Shown here: positions 1-8,786 of the stretch, piece after piece | Position numbering within the stretch: position 1 is the first letter of the stretch | How the letters are laid out: the number at the start of each line of letters is the position of its first letter | Assembly (NCBI GenBank): GCA_033763355.1 | Contig: JANRKT010000216.1 | Location: 1-22,985, forward strand | Direction of reading: 5' to 3' | Source of the DNA: JANRKT01 sp033763355 | GTDB taxonomy: Bacteria; Bacteroidota; Bacteroidia; Chitinophagales; Chitinophagaceae | Length of the DNA stretch: 22,985 bases | The notes under the pieces: generated by a model | Seen by the model: the letters and a program-made list of their open reading frames with translations, nothing else | Told to the model about the DNA's origin: nothing | The model's database searches: none | Program-made: the position numbers and the translations under genes

Positions 1-1148
1 GCCGATCCGATGATCAGGCAACTGCCGCCGGTTCCGGCGCAATAAGCAAGAAAGGTCCAGAATGCATGATCGGTTGGATAGGTCTGCATGTCATACATAC
101 CCATGCCTGCAGCAACAAGGGGCACATTGTCAACAACGGATGATAATAAACCGATAGCTATTACAATGGCATACATGTTGCCGATATGTTTATCCATCCA
201 CGCTGCAAGGTCTGCCAACTGGTGGGTAGATTCCAGCGCTGAAATAGCTACAAGGATACCGAGGAAGAACAAAACACTCGGCACATCTGCTTTTCTTAAT
301 GCATGCACAACAGAATATACGCTCTTGTCTTCATCATTTTTGCTTTTATGAATGATCTCAGTCACCACCCAGAGAATGCCTAACCCAAACAGTATCCCCA
401 TAAAAGGGGGAAGGTGGGTTATGGTTTTAAACACCGGTACAAAAATGAGTGCGCCGACGCCGAGCCACAGTATCAGGTTCTGTTCAAAACTGCTTGCTTT
501 GCTTTTCTGGATGTTTTCGCTGATCTCTGTGCTTTCAATTTTTCCTTTTATGGTAAAAGAGAGAAAAACAAGCGGCACGATTATACAGACAAGGCTTGGC
601 AGGATGAGTTGCAGCATGATACTTCCGGTAGTAATCTGGCCGCCTATCCATAACATGGTTGTGGTTACATCTCCTATTGGCGTCCATGCCCCGCCTGCAT
701 TGGCGGCTATCACCACCATGCCTGCAAAGAACATCCTCGTTTGCCTGTCGCTTATCAGTTTCCTCAATAAAGAAACCATTACAATGGTTGTGGTGAGGTT
801 GTCAAGTACAGCTGAAAGGAAAAACGCTACAAAACTTATTATCCAGAGCAGTTTCCGTTTGTCCTTGGTTCTTATTTTGCTTGTTATTACTTCAAAGCCG
901 TCGTGGGCATCAATCAGTTCAACAATCGTCATGGCGCCCAGTAAAAAAAAGAGGATGCCTGATATTTCCCCGAAATGCCCGTAAAGTTTTTCTGAAACGA
1001 GGTTGGTATCTTTTGTTCCCATTATATAAATGGCCCAGCAGAGCACACCGGTGAGCAATGCGCTTGCAGTTTTATTGATCCGGATGGGATGCTCCAGCGC
1101 TATGGCAATATAGCCGATGATAAATGTTGCAATGATGAGTATATACAT
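1..1148 (-). CDS. nhaD: NhaD-type Na+/H+ antiporter, C-terminus cut by window edge
   Basis: An open frame of 382 codons runs from an ATG at 1148 on the minus strand to the window edge without a stop. It encodes a polytopic membrane protein of the ion-transporter superfamily. It has the two paired Asp-Asn motifs of NhaD (AVLDNLTTT in the first half, SVVDNVPLV in the second), the signature GGAWTPIGDVTT, and ends in CLIIGSA, which lies late in the family. NhaD proteins exchange cytoplasmic Na+ or Li+ for external protons and help in salt and alkaline stress. Family members are usually somewhat longer than 400 residues, so a few dozen C-terminal residues are probably missing. It is transcribed divergently from the GlmU-like gene. 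The family assignment is firm; the ion preference is inferred. Confidence 0.9.
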   Translation of the reverse strand, partial: MYILIIATFIIGYIAIALEHPIRINKTASALLTGVLCWAIYIMGTKDTNLVSEKLYGHFGEISGILFFLLGAMTIVELIDAHDGFEVITSKIRTKDKRKLLWIISFVAFFLSAVLDNLTTTIVMVSLLRKLISDRQTRMFFAGMVVIAANAGGAWTPIGDVTTTMLWIGGQITTGSIMLQLILPSLVCIIVPLVFLSFTIKGKIESTEISENIQKSKASSFEQNLILWLGVGALIFVPVFKTITHLPPFMGILFGLGILWVVTEIIHKSKNDEDKSVYSVVHALRKADVPSVLFFLGILVAISALESTHQLADLAAWMDKHIGNMYAIVIAIGLLSSVVDNVPLVAAGMGMYDMQTYPTDHAFWTFLAYCAGTGGSCLIIGS

Positions 1149-1299
1149 GGTGAAGGTTTATTTTGTAGTCAGTATGATCATCCTTCACACATTGCCCGCA
1201 ACCGCATGATGGGACAAGTTAAGCGAAAGCGGGAATATTTCAGCAGGAAATAATGAAAGGCCTTTTGTTGCCGGCATGACAAACAAACTGAGGCACTAC

Positions 1300-1316
1300 A
1301 GTATAATTTTTATACT
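1300..1316. promoter_or_regulatory. Perfect AT-rich inverted repeat in divergent intergenic region
   Basis: The arms AGTATAA and TTATACT are separated by TTT and sit between the divergent nhaD (start 1148) and GlmU-like (start 1400) genes. A symmetric site of this size in a 251-base divergent gap could be an operator. The remaining bases show no clear Bacteroidota promoter (TAnnTTTG). The function is inferred only from symmetry and position. Confidence 0.3.
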
Positions 1317-1399
1317 AAGTCTGGAACGGTAATTTTTTGTAACCATAAACTTAAGCCCGGATTTAAACCTCAGGAAAAATATTATCGTAGTTTTAGCCA

Positions 1400-2446
1400 A
1401 TGAACCACATTGCATTGCAGGATGAAACGGTTAAAGAAAAATTATTCCCTTTCACCCTTACCCGTTCTGCTGCTGACATCAGAACAGGTATTTTAACCAT
1501 ACGTGAAAAATGGGAACGGATATTTCAAAAAAACCCGCTGTACCTGCAGGCAGCAGATGGTGAGCAAAAGCTTGCCATCAATGCCAATATCATCCCTTCA
1601 GAAAAATATGCCGGATTGCTTTTTTCAGATAAAAACAATTCCGGCAGCGTCCCTTATGAGTCAGTAAGGGTGCTGGAACACCCCTGGCATATTTTTGAAT
1701 TCAATGATTGGGCGATAAGGGAAGATTTTACGCTCATTACATCCGGCAGGACATCGCAACCCGTTTCATCATCCAATAAATTAACCGCCCCGGAAAACGT
1801 CTTTCTTGAAGAAGGCGCACAAGTTGAGCATTGCATATTAAATGCATCAGCCGGCCCTGTTTATATTGGTAAAAATGCTTTGGTGATGGAAGGCGCCATG
1901 ATACGGGGGCCCGTTGCAATTTGTGAAGGCGCTGTAGTAAAAATGGGAACTGCAATTTATGGAGCCACTACCATCGGCCCCAACTGTACCGTTGGCGGAG
2001 AAATAAAAAACGCTGTACTGTTCGGCAATTCCAATAAAGCGCACCATGGATATCTTGGGGATTCGGTAATCGGGGAGTGGTGTAACCTTGGTGCAGGCAC
2101 ATCCAATTCAAACATGAAGAACACGGCACGTGAAGTGAAAGTATGGAACATGGCCAGGAAGCAATTTGATATTGCAGGCACCAAATGTGGTTTGCTGATG
2201 GGTGATTATTCCCGCTGCGCCATCAATACTTCTTTTAATACCGGAACGGTAGTGGGTGTTTGCGCCAATATTTTCGGCTCGGGTGATTTAACGCCAAAAT
2301 ACATCCCCAATTTTTCATGGGGACTGGAAGCAAAGTATAAATTTGAAAAAGCCATTGAAGAAATCAGGGCCTGGATGAAAATGAAAAATAAATTGCCTTC
2401 CGAAGAACAGGTAAAGGCCTTACATCATATTTTTGAGCATTACTAA
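1400..2446 (+). CDS. GlmU-like putative sugar nucleotidyltransferase with left-handed beta-helix domain
   Basis: This 348-residue protein belongs to the Bacteroidota GlmU-like family. The N-terminus carries the family motif (LTRSAADIRTGILTIREKW) but no visible GxGTRM-type pyrophosphorylase loop. From about residue 125 onward there are hexapeptide repeats of a left-handed beta-helix (VYIGKNALVMEGAMIRGP, IYGATTIGPNCTVGGEI), followed by the conserved segments SVIGEWCNLGAGT and GTVVGVCANIFGSG. True GlmU makes UDP-GlcNAc; whether this family acts on a sugar phosphate is not established by anything visible here. It lies 12 bases upstream of tpiA and is probably co-transcribed with it. The start is the only ATG before the conserved N-terminal motif. 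It appears somewhat shorter than relatives I remember (near 390 residues). Confidence 0.85.
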   Translation: MNHIALQDETVKEKLFPFTLTRSAADIRTGILTIREKWERIFQKNPLYLQAADGEQKLAINANIIPSEKYAGLLFSDKNNSGSVPYESVRVLEHPWHIFEFNDWAIREDFTLITSGRTSQPVSSSNKLTAPENVFLEEGAQVEHCILNASAGPVYIGKNALVMEGAMIRGPVAICEGAVVKMGTAIYGATTIGPNCTVGGEIKNAVLFGNSNKAHHGYLGDSVIGEWCNLGAGTSNSNMKNTAREVKVWNMARKQFDIAGTKCGLLMGDYSRCAINTSFNTGTVVGVCANIFGSGDLTPKYIPNFSWGLEAKYKFEKAIEEIRAWMKMKNKLPSEEQVKALHHIFEHY

Positions 2447-2458
2447 ACAAACTTTATT

Positions 2459-3220
2459 ATGAGAAAGCAAATTGCGGCAGCCAACTGGAAAATGAACCTT
2501 ACATACGGGCAGGCAAAAGAATTATTAGACCAGGTACTGGACGCCGGTATTGCATTAACCGAAAACCGGCAGGCGGTTTTTGCAGTTCCTTTTCCTTACC
2601 TGCGTTTGGCAAGAAAGAAAGTAAAGAAAAAGGATAATTATTTTGTAGCGGCACAAAACTGTTATAACAAAAAATCCGGCGCATATACCGGGGAAGTTTC
2701 AGTTGAAATGCTCCAATCTCTCGGGGTTGACTTTGTAGTGCTCGGCCACTCTGAGCGCAGGGAATATTTTAATGAGAGCAATCAAATGCTTGCAGAAAAG
2801 ATCAACCTTGCTTTAGAATGTGAACTCACCCCCATATTTTGTTGCGGCGAACCATTGCAGATACGTGAAGCGGGCACCCAAAACAGTTATGTGGAAAAGC
2901 AATTGCAGGAAAGCCTTTTTCATCTTTCCACCGATCAGGTACAAAAGATAGTAATTGCATACGAACCCATCTGGGCGATTGGCACAGGTAAAACAGCTAC
3001 CTCCCTGCAGGCGCAGGAAATGCATGCCTTCCTGAGGGATGTGCTGGCAAAAAAATTCGGAATGGCCATAGCCGAAAACATAAGCATACTTTACGGCGGT
3101 AGTGTTAAAGCAAACAATGCCAAAGAACTTTTTTCACAAAAAGATGTTGATGGCGGCCTTGTAGGCGGGGCTTCGCTGCAGGCGCAGGAGTTCATTGCCA
3201 TTATCAATGCGCTTAAATAA
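2459..3220 (+). CDS. tpiA: Triosephosphate isomerase
   Basis: This 253-residue, full-length TIM-barrel enzyme interconverts dihydroxyacetone phosphate and glyceraldehyde 3-phosphate in glycolysis and gluconeogenesis in the cytoplasm. Catalytic residues are visible: Asn9 and Lys11 (AANWKMN), His97 (VLGHSERREYF) and Glu169 (AYEPIWAIGTGKTA, followed by mobile loop 6). The phosphate-binding segments YGGSVKANN and DGGLVGGASL close the barrel. The gene follows the GlmU-like gene by 12 bases, and its stop overlaps the next start as TAATG, so the three genes look like one transcript with translational coupling at the last junction. Confidence 0.97.
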   Translation: MRKQIAAANWKMNLTYGQAKELLDQVLDAGIALTENRQAVFAVPFPYLRLARKKVKKKDNYFVAAQNCYNKKSGAYTGEVSVEMLQSLGVDFVVLGHSERREYFNESNQMLAEKINLALECELTPIFCCGEPLQIREAGTQNSYVEKQLQESLFHLSTDQVQKIVIAYEPIWAIGTGKTATSLQAQEMHAFLRDVLAKKFGMAIAENISILYGGSVKANNAKELFSQKDVDGGLVGGASLQAQEFIAIINALK

Positions 3221-3693
3221 TGCCGTTAAAACGGAGCACAACCCTGCAACCCCTTTCGCGGCAGCATCACAACGGGCTGTTGTTTTGTTTGCTGTTGAAA
3301 AAAGGAATAAGGAACAATATATCTCCCCGGATATTGCAGGACTTTTGCATGTATTTCCGGCAAAACGATCTTGCCGGGCATTTCCGTCTGGAAGAAGAAT
3401 GTCTGGCGCCACTGCCAAAAAGATTTCATGCGCTGCAGAACGGCATAGGCAAAATGATAGAAGAACATGAAGAGATCATGAAATTATTTGCTGCAATCGG
3501 CCAAAGTCCTTCAACTGAACATATCACAAAGCTGTACCATTTAATTGAATCGCATATTCGCTTTGAAGAGCGTTCTTTATTTCCCCTCCTTGAAGCAACA
3601 TTGCCTCCGGGAGAACTTGCTGTTATCGGAAAAGCGCTTGCACATAGCGAAGAACATAACTGTATCAGCTACCCGGTTAAATTCTGGGAATAA
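3220..3693 (+). CDS. Hemerythrin HHE domain protein
   Basis: This 157-residue predicted four-helix-bundle protein has the spacing of iron ligands seen in hemerythrin-like HHE proteins: His16 or His17 (SRQHHNGL), His54 and Glu58 (HFRLEE), His83 (EEHEEI), and His112 and Glu116 (HIRFEE). Such proteins bind a non-haem di-iron centre and act in oxygen or nitric-oxide sensing, iron storage or stress protection; which applies here cannot be told. The start ATG shares its A with the tpiA stop codon, so translation is probably coupled. There is no signal peptide or membrane segment. The in-frame ATG at the overlap is the natural start, because conserved His16/17 would be lost with any later one. Confidence 0.82.
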   Translation: MPLKRSTTLQPLSRQHHNGLLFCLLLKKGIRNNISPRILQDFCMYFRQNDLAGHFRLEEECLAPLPKRFHALQNGIGKMIEEHEEIMKLFAAIGQSPSTEHITKLYHLIESHIRFEERSLFPLLEATLPPGELAVIGKALAHSEEHNCISYPVKFWE

Positions 3694-3700
3694 AAAATGA

Positions 3701-3760
3701 TATAGCTGTTCTGAAAATAATCCGCTAAGCCGACGTGCAGGTATAAGCATAGCAGCTATA
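3701..3760. repeat. Widely spaced inverted repeat between two operons
   Basis: TATAGCTG (3701-3708) and CAGCTATA (3753-3760) are perfect reverse complements 44 bases apart. They lie in the gap after the hemerythrin gene and before the kefF-like start. They could be a weak terminator arm pair or a regulator site. There is no T-tract, and nothing else recognisable lies in the gap. Confidence 0.2.
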
Positions 3761-3838
3761 GGTTTTCATCCCATCCTTCAACAATACTTGTCCGTTCATG
3801 CCCAAACCCTAAATTGCAGTAAGTACAACATTTTAATT

Positions 3839-4447
3839 ATGGCTAAAATACTGGTATTGTTTGCACACCCGGCGCTGGAAAAATCAAGGGTGCACAAAAG
3901 GATGTTGAGGCGCATACCGCAAACAGAAAATGTATTGCTGAATGATTTGTATGAAACCTATCCTGACCTGGATATTGACATCAGGGCTGAACAGCAATTG
4001 CTGTTACAGCATGACATTATTATCTGGCAGCACCCTTTTTACTGGTACAGCGCCCCTGCTATCATCAAACAATGGATTGACCTGGTGCTGGAACACGGGT
4101 GGGCCTACGGAACCGGCGGAAAGGCATTGGCCGGGAAATTGATATTCAATGCCATCTCATCCGGCGGTTCGTTTGAAGCCTATTCCAAAAACGGGAGGAA
4201 CCGGTTTACCATTAAAGATTTCCTGCTGCCGTTTGAGCAAACGGCAGTTTTGTGCAACATGAATTACCTGCCGCCTTTTGTTGTACCGGGTACGCACAGG
4301 CTAAGTAACGACGCAATAGAACTGTACGCCCTGCAATATGAACAGTTGTTGGTGTCGCTTTCTCATAACCGCATTAGCCCAGATGAATGGGCCGGTGTGA
4401 ATTACCTGAATGAACTTGTTCCTATTCCTCAAACCATTCAATCCTGA
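3839..4447 (+). CDS. kefF: KefF-like NAD(P)H:quinone oxidoreductase (flavodoxin fold)
   Basis: This 202-residue flavoprotein belongs to the KefF/MdaB/NQO1 family. The start chosen is the ATG giving MAKILVLFAHP, which matches the family N-terminus; an in-frame ATG 51 bases earlier adds residues with no family match. The first beta strand and phosphate loop (LFAHPALEKSR) bind FMN, and QHPFYWYSAPAIIKQWIDL with HGWAYG is the typical active-site region. In Escherichia coli, KefF is the cytoplasmic ancillary subunit that activates the KefC K+ efflux system and reduces quinones. Here it lies 5 bases upstream of a KefB/C-type antiporter, which strongly supports the same partnership. Many Bacteroidota lack glutathione, so the activating signal may differ. 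Confidence 0.85.
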   Translation: MAKILVLFAHPALEKSRVHKRMLRRIPQTENVLLNDLYETYPDLDIDIRAEQQLLLQHDIIIWQHPFYWYSAPAIIKQWIDLVLEHGWAYGTGGKALAGKLIFNAISSGGSFEAYSKNGRNRFTIKDFLLPFEQTAVLCNMNYLPPFVVPGTHRLSNDAIELYALQYEQLLVSLSHNRISPDEWAGVNYLNELVPIPQTIQS

Positions 4448-4452
4448 AAGAA

Positions 4453-6354
4453 ATGGACCAGCATTCTTTTTTATTCCAGGCCATGGTTTACCTCGCTGCG
4501 GCAGTCATCATGGTGCCCGTTGCAAAAAAATTAGGGCTGGGTTCGGTACTCGGCTACCTGTTAGCAGGCGTTGTTATCGGGCCTGCCTTGCTGGGATTTA
4601 TCGGCAAGGAAGGGCAGGACATCATGCACTTTGCAGAATTCGGCGTAGTAATGATGCTCTTTATCATTGGCCTTGAACTGGAACCTGAGTTGCTGTGGAA
4701 ATTGCGCAAGCCCATTATTGGCCTCGGCGGATTACAGGTGCTGATTACAGCGGTGGTAATTGCCGGTATTGCTTTGGCTTTCGGTCTGTCGTGGAAACCT
4801 GCCCTGGCATTGGGTATGATATTGTCGCTTTCATCAACTGCAATTGTGCTGCAAACGCTTAATGAAAAGGGATTGATGAAATCGTCTGCCGGGCAAAGCT
4901 CATTTTCTGTTTTATTGTTCCAGGATATTGCCGTAATACCCATGCTGGCCCTGTTTCCTTTACTGGCAACTTTTAAAAAGGAAAACACTGCGGCTGCAGA
5001 TCATGGGACCACCGGTTGGGTTTCATCCTTGCCCGGCTGGGGGCAAACACTGGTTGTGCTGGGTTCGGTAGCGGTTATTATCATAGCCGGCCGTTACCTG
5101 GTAAGGCCTTTGTTCAGAATAGTAGCAGCAACAAGATTAAGGGAGTTGTTTACTGCAACGGCGTTGTTGCTGGTGGTGGGTATTGCGGTGCTGATGACCT
5201 TTGTGGGTTTAAGCCCTGCATTAGGAACTTTTCTTGCAGGTGTGGTACTGGCCAACAGCGAATACCGCCACGAACTGGAAAGTGATATTGACCCTTTCAA
5301 AGGATTATTGCTCGGCCTGTTTTTTATAGCTGTTGGCGCTTCAATAGATTTTAACCTCATCCTTCAAAACCCCGGAACTATTATTGGTTTGGTATTGCTG
5401 CTGATGTTGGTTAAGGCCGTTGTTTTATTTGTACTGGGCAGAATATTTAAAATGGGTATTGACCAGAATATGCTTTTTGCTTTTGCACTGAGCCAGGTGG
5501 GCGAATTTGCGTTTGTATTGTTTTCTTTTTCGCTGCAGGAAGGTATTTTACCCAAACGGGTCACAGATATCATGATGGCGGTGGTGGCCATCAGCATGGG
5601 ATTAACGCCGCTGGTAATGCTCATCAATGAAAAATTCATTCAGCCCTTTGCAGGAACCAAAACATCTGCATCAGAAAAAGAAGCCGATGCTATAGATGAA
5701 CGCAACCCTGTTATCATTGCCGGCTTCGGCCATTTCGGCAATACGGTAGGCCGTTTTCTCCGGGCACATGGCATAGGCGCCACCATCCTCGATATTGATT
5801 CAGACCGGGTAGACCTGCTGCGAAGAATGGGTTTTAAAGTGTATTACGGCGATGCGTCGAGATACGATTTGCTGCATGCTGCAGGGGCTGCACATGCAAA
5901 GCTTATTATTATTGCACTTGAACCGGCAGAAAAAAGACTGGAGATGATTGAGACAATTAAAAAACATTTTCCCGACCTGCGCATGCTGGTAAGAGCAGAA
6001 AACCGTTTTGATGCATACGACCTGATGAATGCGGGCATGCTGCATGTATACCGGGAAACGGTTGATACGGCATTGCGTGTGGGTGTTGATGCCATGAAGT
6101 TCCTGGGCCACAGAACCTATTCTGCCAAACGTGCCTCAAGAACTTTTTTGAAATATGATGAACAGAATTTAAAGAAACTGGCATCCATCCGGGAAAATGA
6201 ACAGTACATCAATACGGCAAGAGAACTCATTGAAGAGCTTGAAAAAATCATACAGGCCGATATGCAGGATAAAACCCTGAGCACAGATACCGGTTGGGAT
6301 GAAGACACGCTGATTGCTGATGCAGCGGGCGGGGGATTAAGCGTAAAAAGCTAG
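4453..6354 (+). CDS. kefC: KefB/KefC-type K+/H+ antiporter (CPA2) with RCK domain
   Basis: This 633-residue protein has two parts. Residues 1 to about 395 form the polytopic CPA2 exchanger domain, with family motifs such as GSVLGYLLAGVVIGP, FGVVMMLFIIGLELEP, LSLSSTAIVLQTL and LLFQDIAVIPMLAL. From residue 418 a cytoplasmic RCK/TrkA-N domain follows, with the dinucleotide-binding motif GFGHFG (424-429) and downstream acidic strand end (ILDIDSDR). Kef systems release K+ in exchange for protons when electrophiles accumulate, acidifying and protecting the cytoplasm. A further 100 or so residues after the RCK domain are probably helical and regulatory. It is preceded by kefF (5-base gap) and converges on a K+ channel gene 13 bases away. 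Whether it is closer to KefB or KefC cannot be decided by eye. Confidence 0.9.
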   Translation: MDQHSFLFQAMVYLAAAVIMVPVAKKLGLGSVLGYLLAGVVIGPALLGFIGKEGQDIMHFAEFGVVMMLFIIGLELEPELLWKLRKPIIGLGGLQVLITAVVIAGIALAFGLSWKPALALGMILSLSSTAIVLQTLNEKGLMKSSAGQSSFSVLLFQDIAVIPMLALFPLLATFKKENTAAADHGTTGWVSSLPGWGQTLVVLGSVAVIIIAGRYLVRPLFRIVAATRLRELFTATALLLVVGIAVLMTFVGLSPALGTFLAGVVLANSEYRHELESDIDPFKGLLLGLFFIAVGASIDFNLILQNPGTIIGLVLLLMLVKAVVLFVLGRIFKMGIDQNMLFAFALSQVGEFAFVLFSFSLQEGILPKRVTDIMMAVVAISMGLTPLVMLINEKFIQPFAGTKTSASEKEADAIDERNPVIIAGFGHFGNTVGRFLRAHGIGATILDIDSDRVDLLRRMGFKVYYGDASRYDLLHAAGAAHAKLIIIALEPAEKRLEMIETIKKHFPDLRMLVRAENRFDAYDLMNAGMLHVYRETVDTALRVGVDAMKFLGHRTYSAKRASRTFLKYDEQNLKKLASIRENEQYINTARELIEELEKIIQADMQDKTLSTDTGWDEDTLIADAAGGGLSVKS

Positions 6355-6367
6355 ACCGTTGCCGGCA

Positions 6368-7336
6368 TCAGAATTTAACCGGAACCTCTGCAGCATCAAA
6401 TGCATTTAGTTTATCCAGGTCAAGAATGGTAGTAGCGCCGTCCTCACTGGGGTGGTACATCATTTTAAATTTTGCGCCGTAAACAAATTCTTTAAAAGTA
6501 TATGATGTCCTCGCTACAACGGTATTGGAGTATTCATCATCATACCCTTTTAAAAAAACCAGCATTTCTGCATCAGAGAGTGCAATGTCTTCTTTTGTAA
6601 GGTTAAACAGCGGGCTTGTCTCATCAATGGGGTGTACAATCGTCCAGTTAAGGGTTAGTGTATTGGCCCTGGATAATTCAAGGTTTAAACTGTAAAACTG
6701 GTTTTTCATCACCCCGTTCACATTTACTTCCATGGCCAGGTTCACTTTTATCTCCACATCGGTTAAAAAATGTTTCTTATAAGGCGCCAATCTGAACATT
6801 AAAGCAACACCATCTTTGTATGGGGCAAAAAGCGCTTTTTCGCTGAACACAAGATAAGAACGGGGTTTTGAGAAACGGCCATACATCAGTCCCGTGGCAA
6901 GGGCAAACATCAGCAACCCAAGTAAAGATTCAATAGCAGCTACAGCATTGGCCGCAAAGCCCGAGGGATAAACATGCCCGTACCCGACTGTGGAAAGTGT
7001 TTGTGCACTGAAGAAAAACGCCTCTAAAAATTTTCCGGGTAAGGTTTTTGCATCCATTCCGCCGAGGTTGTCAATGCCGATAAGCGTGTAAACGGTGGCA
7101 AACAGCAAATTCACCACCAGGTAAAACAGTACAATAATCCCTAAAAATTTCCATACGGGCACCTTAAGCATGAACTGAAAAATACTTGAGCGTTTAAGCC
7201 AACTCACCCCTTTAATATGTATATTGGGTTGCCCGTCTTTATTGAAAAACCTGTCGGCATTGCTGTTGCTGTTGCGGCCAAACCCGGTATTTTCGTCTGT
7301 AGCAGCTTTGGTATTGATTTTTCTCAATAAAGCCAT
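6368..7336 (-). CDS. Inward-rectifier potassium channel (KirBac type)
   Basis: This 322-residue protein has the KirBac order: an N-terminal cytoplasmic stretch with a slide helix (to about residue 60), TM1 (about 62-86), a pore helix, the K+ selectivity filter TVGYG (116-120), TM2 (about 128-152, GLLMFALATGLMYGRF), and a C-terminal Ig-like cytoplasmic domain beginning SYLVFSEKALFAPYKDG. The tetrameric channel would conduct K+ across the inner membrane. It is convergent with kefFC, leaving only 13 bases between stops, so the two K+ systems are neighbours but not in one operon. The start is the ATG at 7336. Homologues in Bacteroidota are common; the gating ligand is unknown. Confidence 0.93.
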   Translation of the reverse strand: MALLRKINTKAATDENTGFGRNSNSNADRFFNKDGQPNIHIKGVSWLKRSSIFQFMLKVPVWKFLGIIVLFYLVVNLLFATVYTLIGIDNLGGMDAKTLPGKFLEAFFFSAQTLSTVGYGHVYPSGFAANAVAAIESLLGLLMFALATGLMYGRFSKPRSYLVFSEKALFAPYKDGVALMFRLAPYKKHFLTDVEIKVNLAMEVNVNGVMKNQFYSLNLELSRANTLTLNWTIVHPIDETSPLFNLTKEDIALSDAEMLVFLKGYDDEYSNTVVARTSYTFKEFVYGAKFKMMYHPSEDGATTILDLDKLNAFDAAEVPVKF

Positions 7337-7445
7337 ACAAAAAGCGTTTAAAAAATTTATTCTTTTATTTGTGAAATTAAGTTTTTAGGATGACAGGATT
7401 GCCGGCAGGGAAAAACCATTAACTCATTAAGCAAGAAACAACTAC

Positions 7446-8753
7446 ATGAATTTTAAGGAATCAGTATTTAAAAGCCTGTTGTGGAGGGCTGTGTACTTTT
7501 TTTCCTCTCTGGTTCTTAACATCGGTATTGCCCGTTATTTTGAAGCGTCTGTATCAGGCTGGATCTATTACATGATCAATTTCTGGTCACTCTTTGTATT
7601 GGTGCTCAGCCTTAGTTTTGAGGGGGGCATGGGGTATTATGCTGCCCGAAAAGAAATCCCCTCAGGTAAGCTTGTTGCGCTTTCGCTGTTGTGGTCGGTA
7701 ACAGGAGGCCTGCTTTCTTTTGGTTTTTTTACACTCGTTCCCACCAATGCAAATAAGTTTATATATGAAAAGTACTTCAGCATCATATCAGCCGCTTATA
7801 TTACCGGCTATCTGCTCATAACATTTTTTGTGGTATTGTTCAATGCACGCAAAAATTTCGTTACCCCTTTTCTTGTTCATACGGTATTTAATCTCTTGAT
7901 GTTTTTAATTATACCCTGGAGCAGCAGTCCCGTTCACCATGTACTGGGCAACATGACTTACATAGCCCTTTACTTTACCGGCTTTTTTCTGCAGGGCCTG
8001 TTGTTTATGTTTTTGTTTACCTCCCGTTATACTGAAAGGAGCGAAATGTCATTGCCGGCCTCCAAAGACGTATCTCTTATAGCCCGTTATTCATTGCAGG
8101 CTTTTGTGGCCAACCTCTTTGGCTTTCTTTTAATGCGGCTGGATTACTGGTTTGTTGAATATTACAGCGATGCACCCTCGCTGGGTAATTATATTCAGGT
8201 TTCCAAAATGGCGCAGCTGTTTTTTATTATACCAACTACTCTTTCTGCAGTGGTATTTCCTTTTACCGCAGCCAAAGAAGATGAAGAGAATAAAGAAAAA
8301 AGGATTACAAGCCTTTGCAGGATGATTTTTCTTGTATCAACGGCCGGTTGCCTGCTGCTGGCCGCAAGCGGTAAATGGCTCTTCCCTTTCCTTTTCGGTA
8401 ATACATTCAGTAAAATGTATCTACCCTTTGTTTTATTAACCCCGGGAATTATCGCATTGTCCATGCATTACTCACTTACCGCTTATTTTGCAGGCAAAAA
8501 TAAAGTGGTGGTAAACATTGCCGGCTCTTTGCTTAGCCTGACCATTATTGCGATAGGCGATTTTTTAGTTATCCCGGTTTATGGAATAGCAGGTGCTTCT
8601 GCAGTAAGCAGTGTGGGCTACAGCGCTTATTTTCTTTTCCTGGTTTATTTTTTTGGCAAAACGCACCGTTCATCCCTGTGGGATTTTATCTTCATCAGGA
8701 AAAGCGATATAGAAAACCTGCAGGGCCTGGTAATGGGTTTTATAAAAAGATAA
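7446..8753 (+). CDS. Polysaccharide flippase (Wzx/MOP superfamily)
   Basis: This 435-residue, highly hydrophobic protein has about twelve predicted membrane helices and begins with the amphipathic MNFKESVFKSLLWRAVYFFSSLVLNIGIARYF pattern (quoted in part: SLVLNIGIARYF) seen in Wzx-like O-antigen and polysaccharide exporters. It would flip lipid-linked oligosaccharide across the inner membrane. A long loop with charged residues (AAKEDEENKEKR, about 277-288) sits mid-protein at the usual half-repeat boundary. It is the first gene of a three-gene run with a GT4 glycosyltransferase and a methyltransferase, which fits assembly of a surface glycan. No polymerase or ligase is seen nearby. Family placement is reasonably sure; the substrate is unknown. 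Confidence 0.8.
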   Translation: MNFKESVFKSLLWRAVYFFSSLVLNIGIARYFEASVSGWIYYMINFWSLFVLVLSLSFEGGMGYYAARKEIPSGKLVALSLLWSVTGGLLSFGFFTLVPTNANKFIYEKYFSIISAAYITGYLLITFFVVLFNARKNFVTPFLVHTVFNLLMFLIIPWSSSPVHHVLGNMTYIALYFTGFFLQGLLFMFLFTSRYTERSEMSLPASKDVSLIARYSLQAFVANLFGFLLMRLDYWFVEYYSDAPSLGNYIQVSKMAQLFFIIPTTLSAVVFPFTAAKEDEENKEKRITSLCRMIFLVSTAGCLLLAASGKWLFPFLFGNTFSKMYLPFVLLTPGIIALSMHYSLTAYFAGKNKVVVNIAGSLLSLTIIAIGDFLVIPVYGIAGASAVSSVGYSAYFLFLVYFFGKTHRSSLWDFIFIRKSDIENLQGLVMGFIKR

Positions 8754-8786
8754 AAAGTAAGCTGCTTAACCTTCTCACTAAACCAC

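Noticed and set aside
88..984. Plus-strand open frames over the left end
   Set aside because: They run antisense to a minus-strand frame with clear NhaD motifs (DNLTTT, GGAWTPIGDVTT) and have no recognisable protein family.
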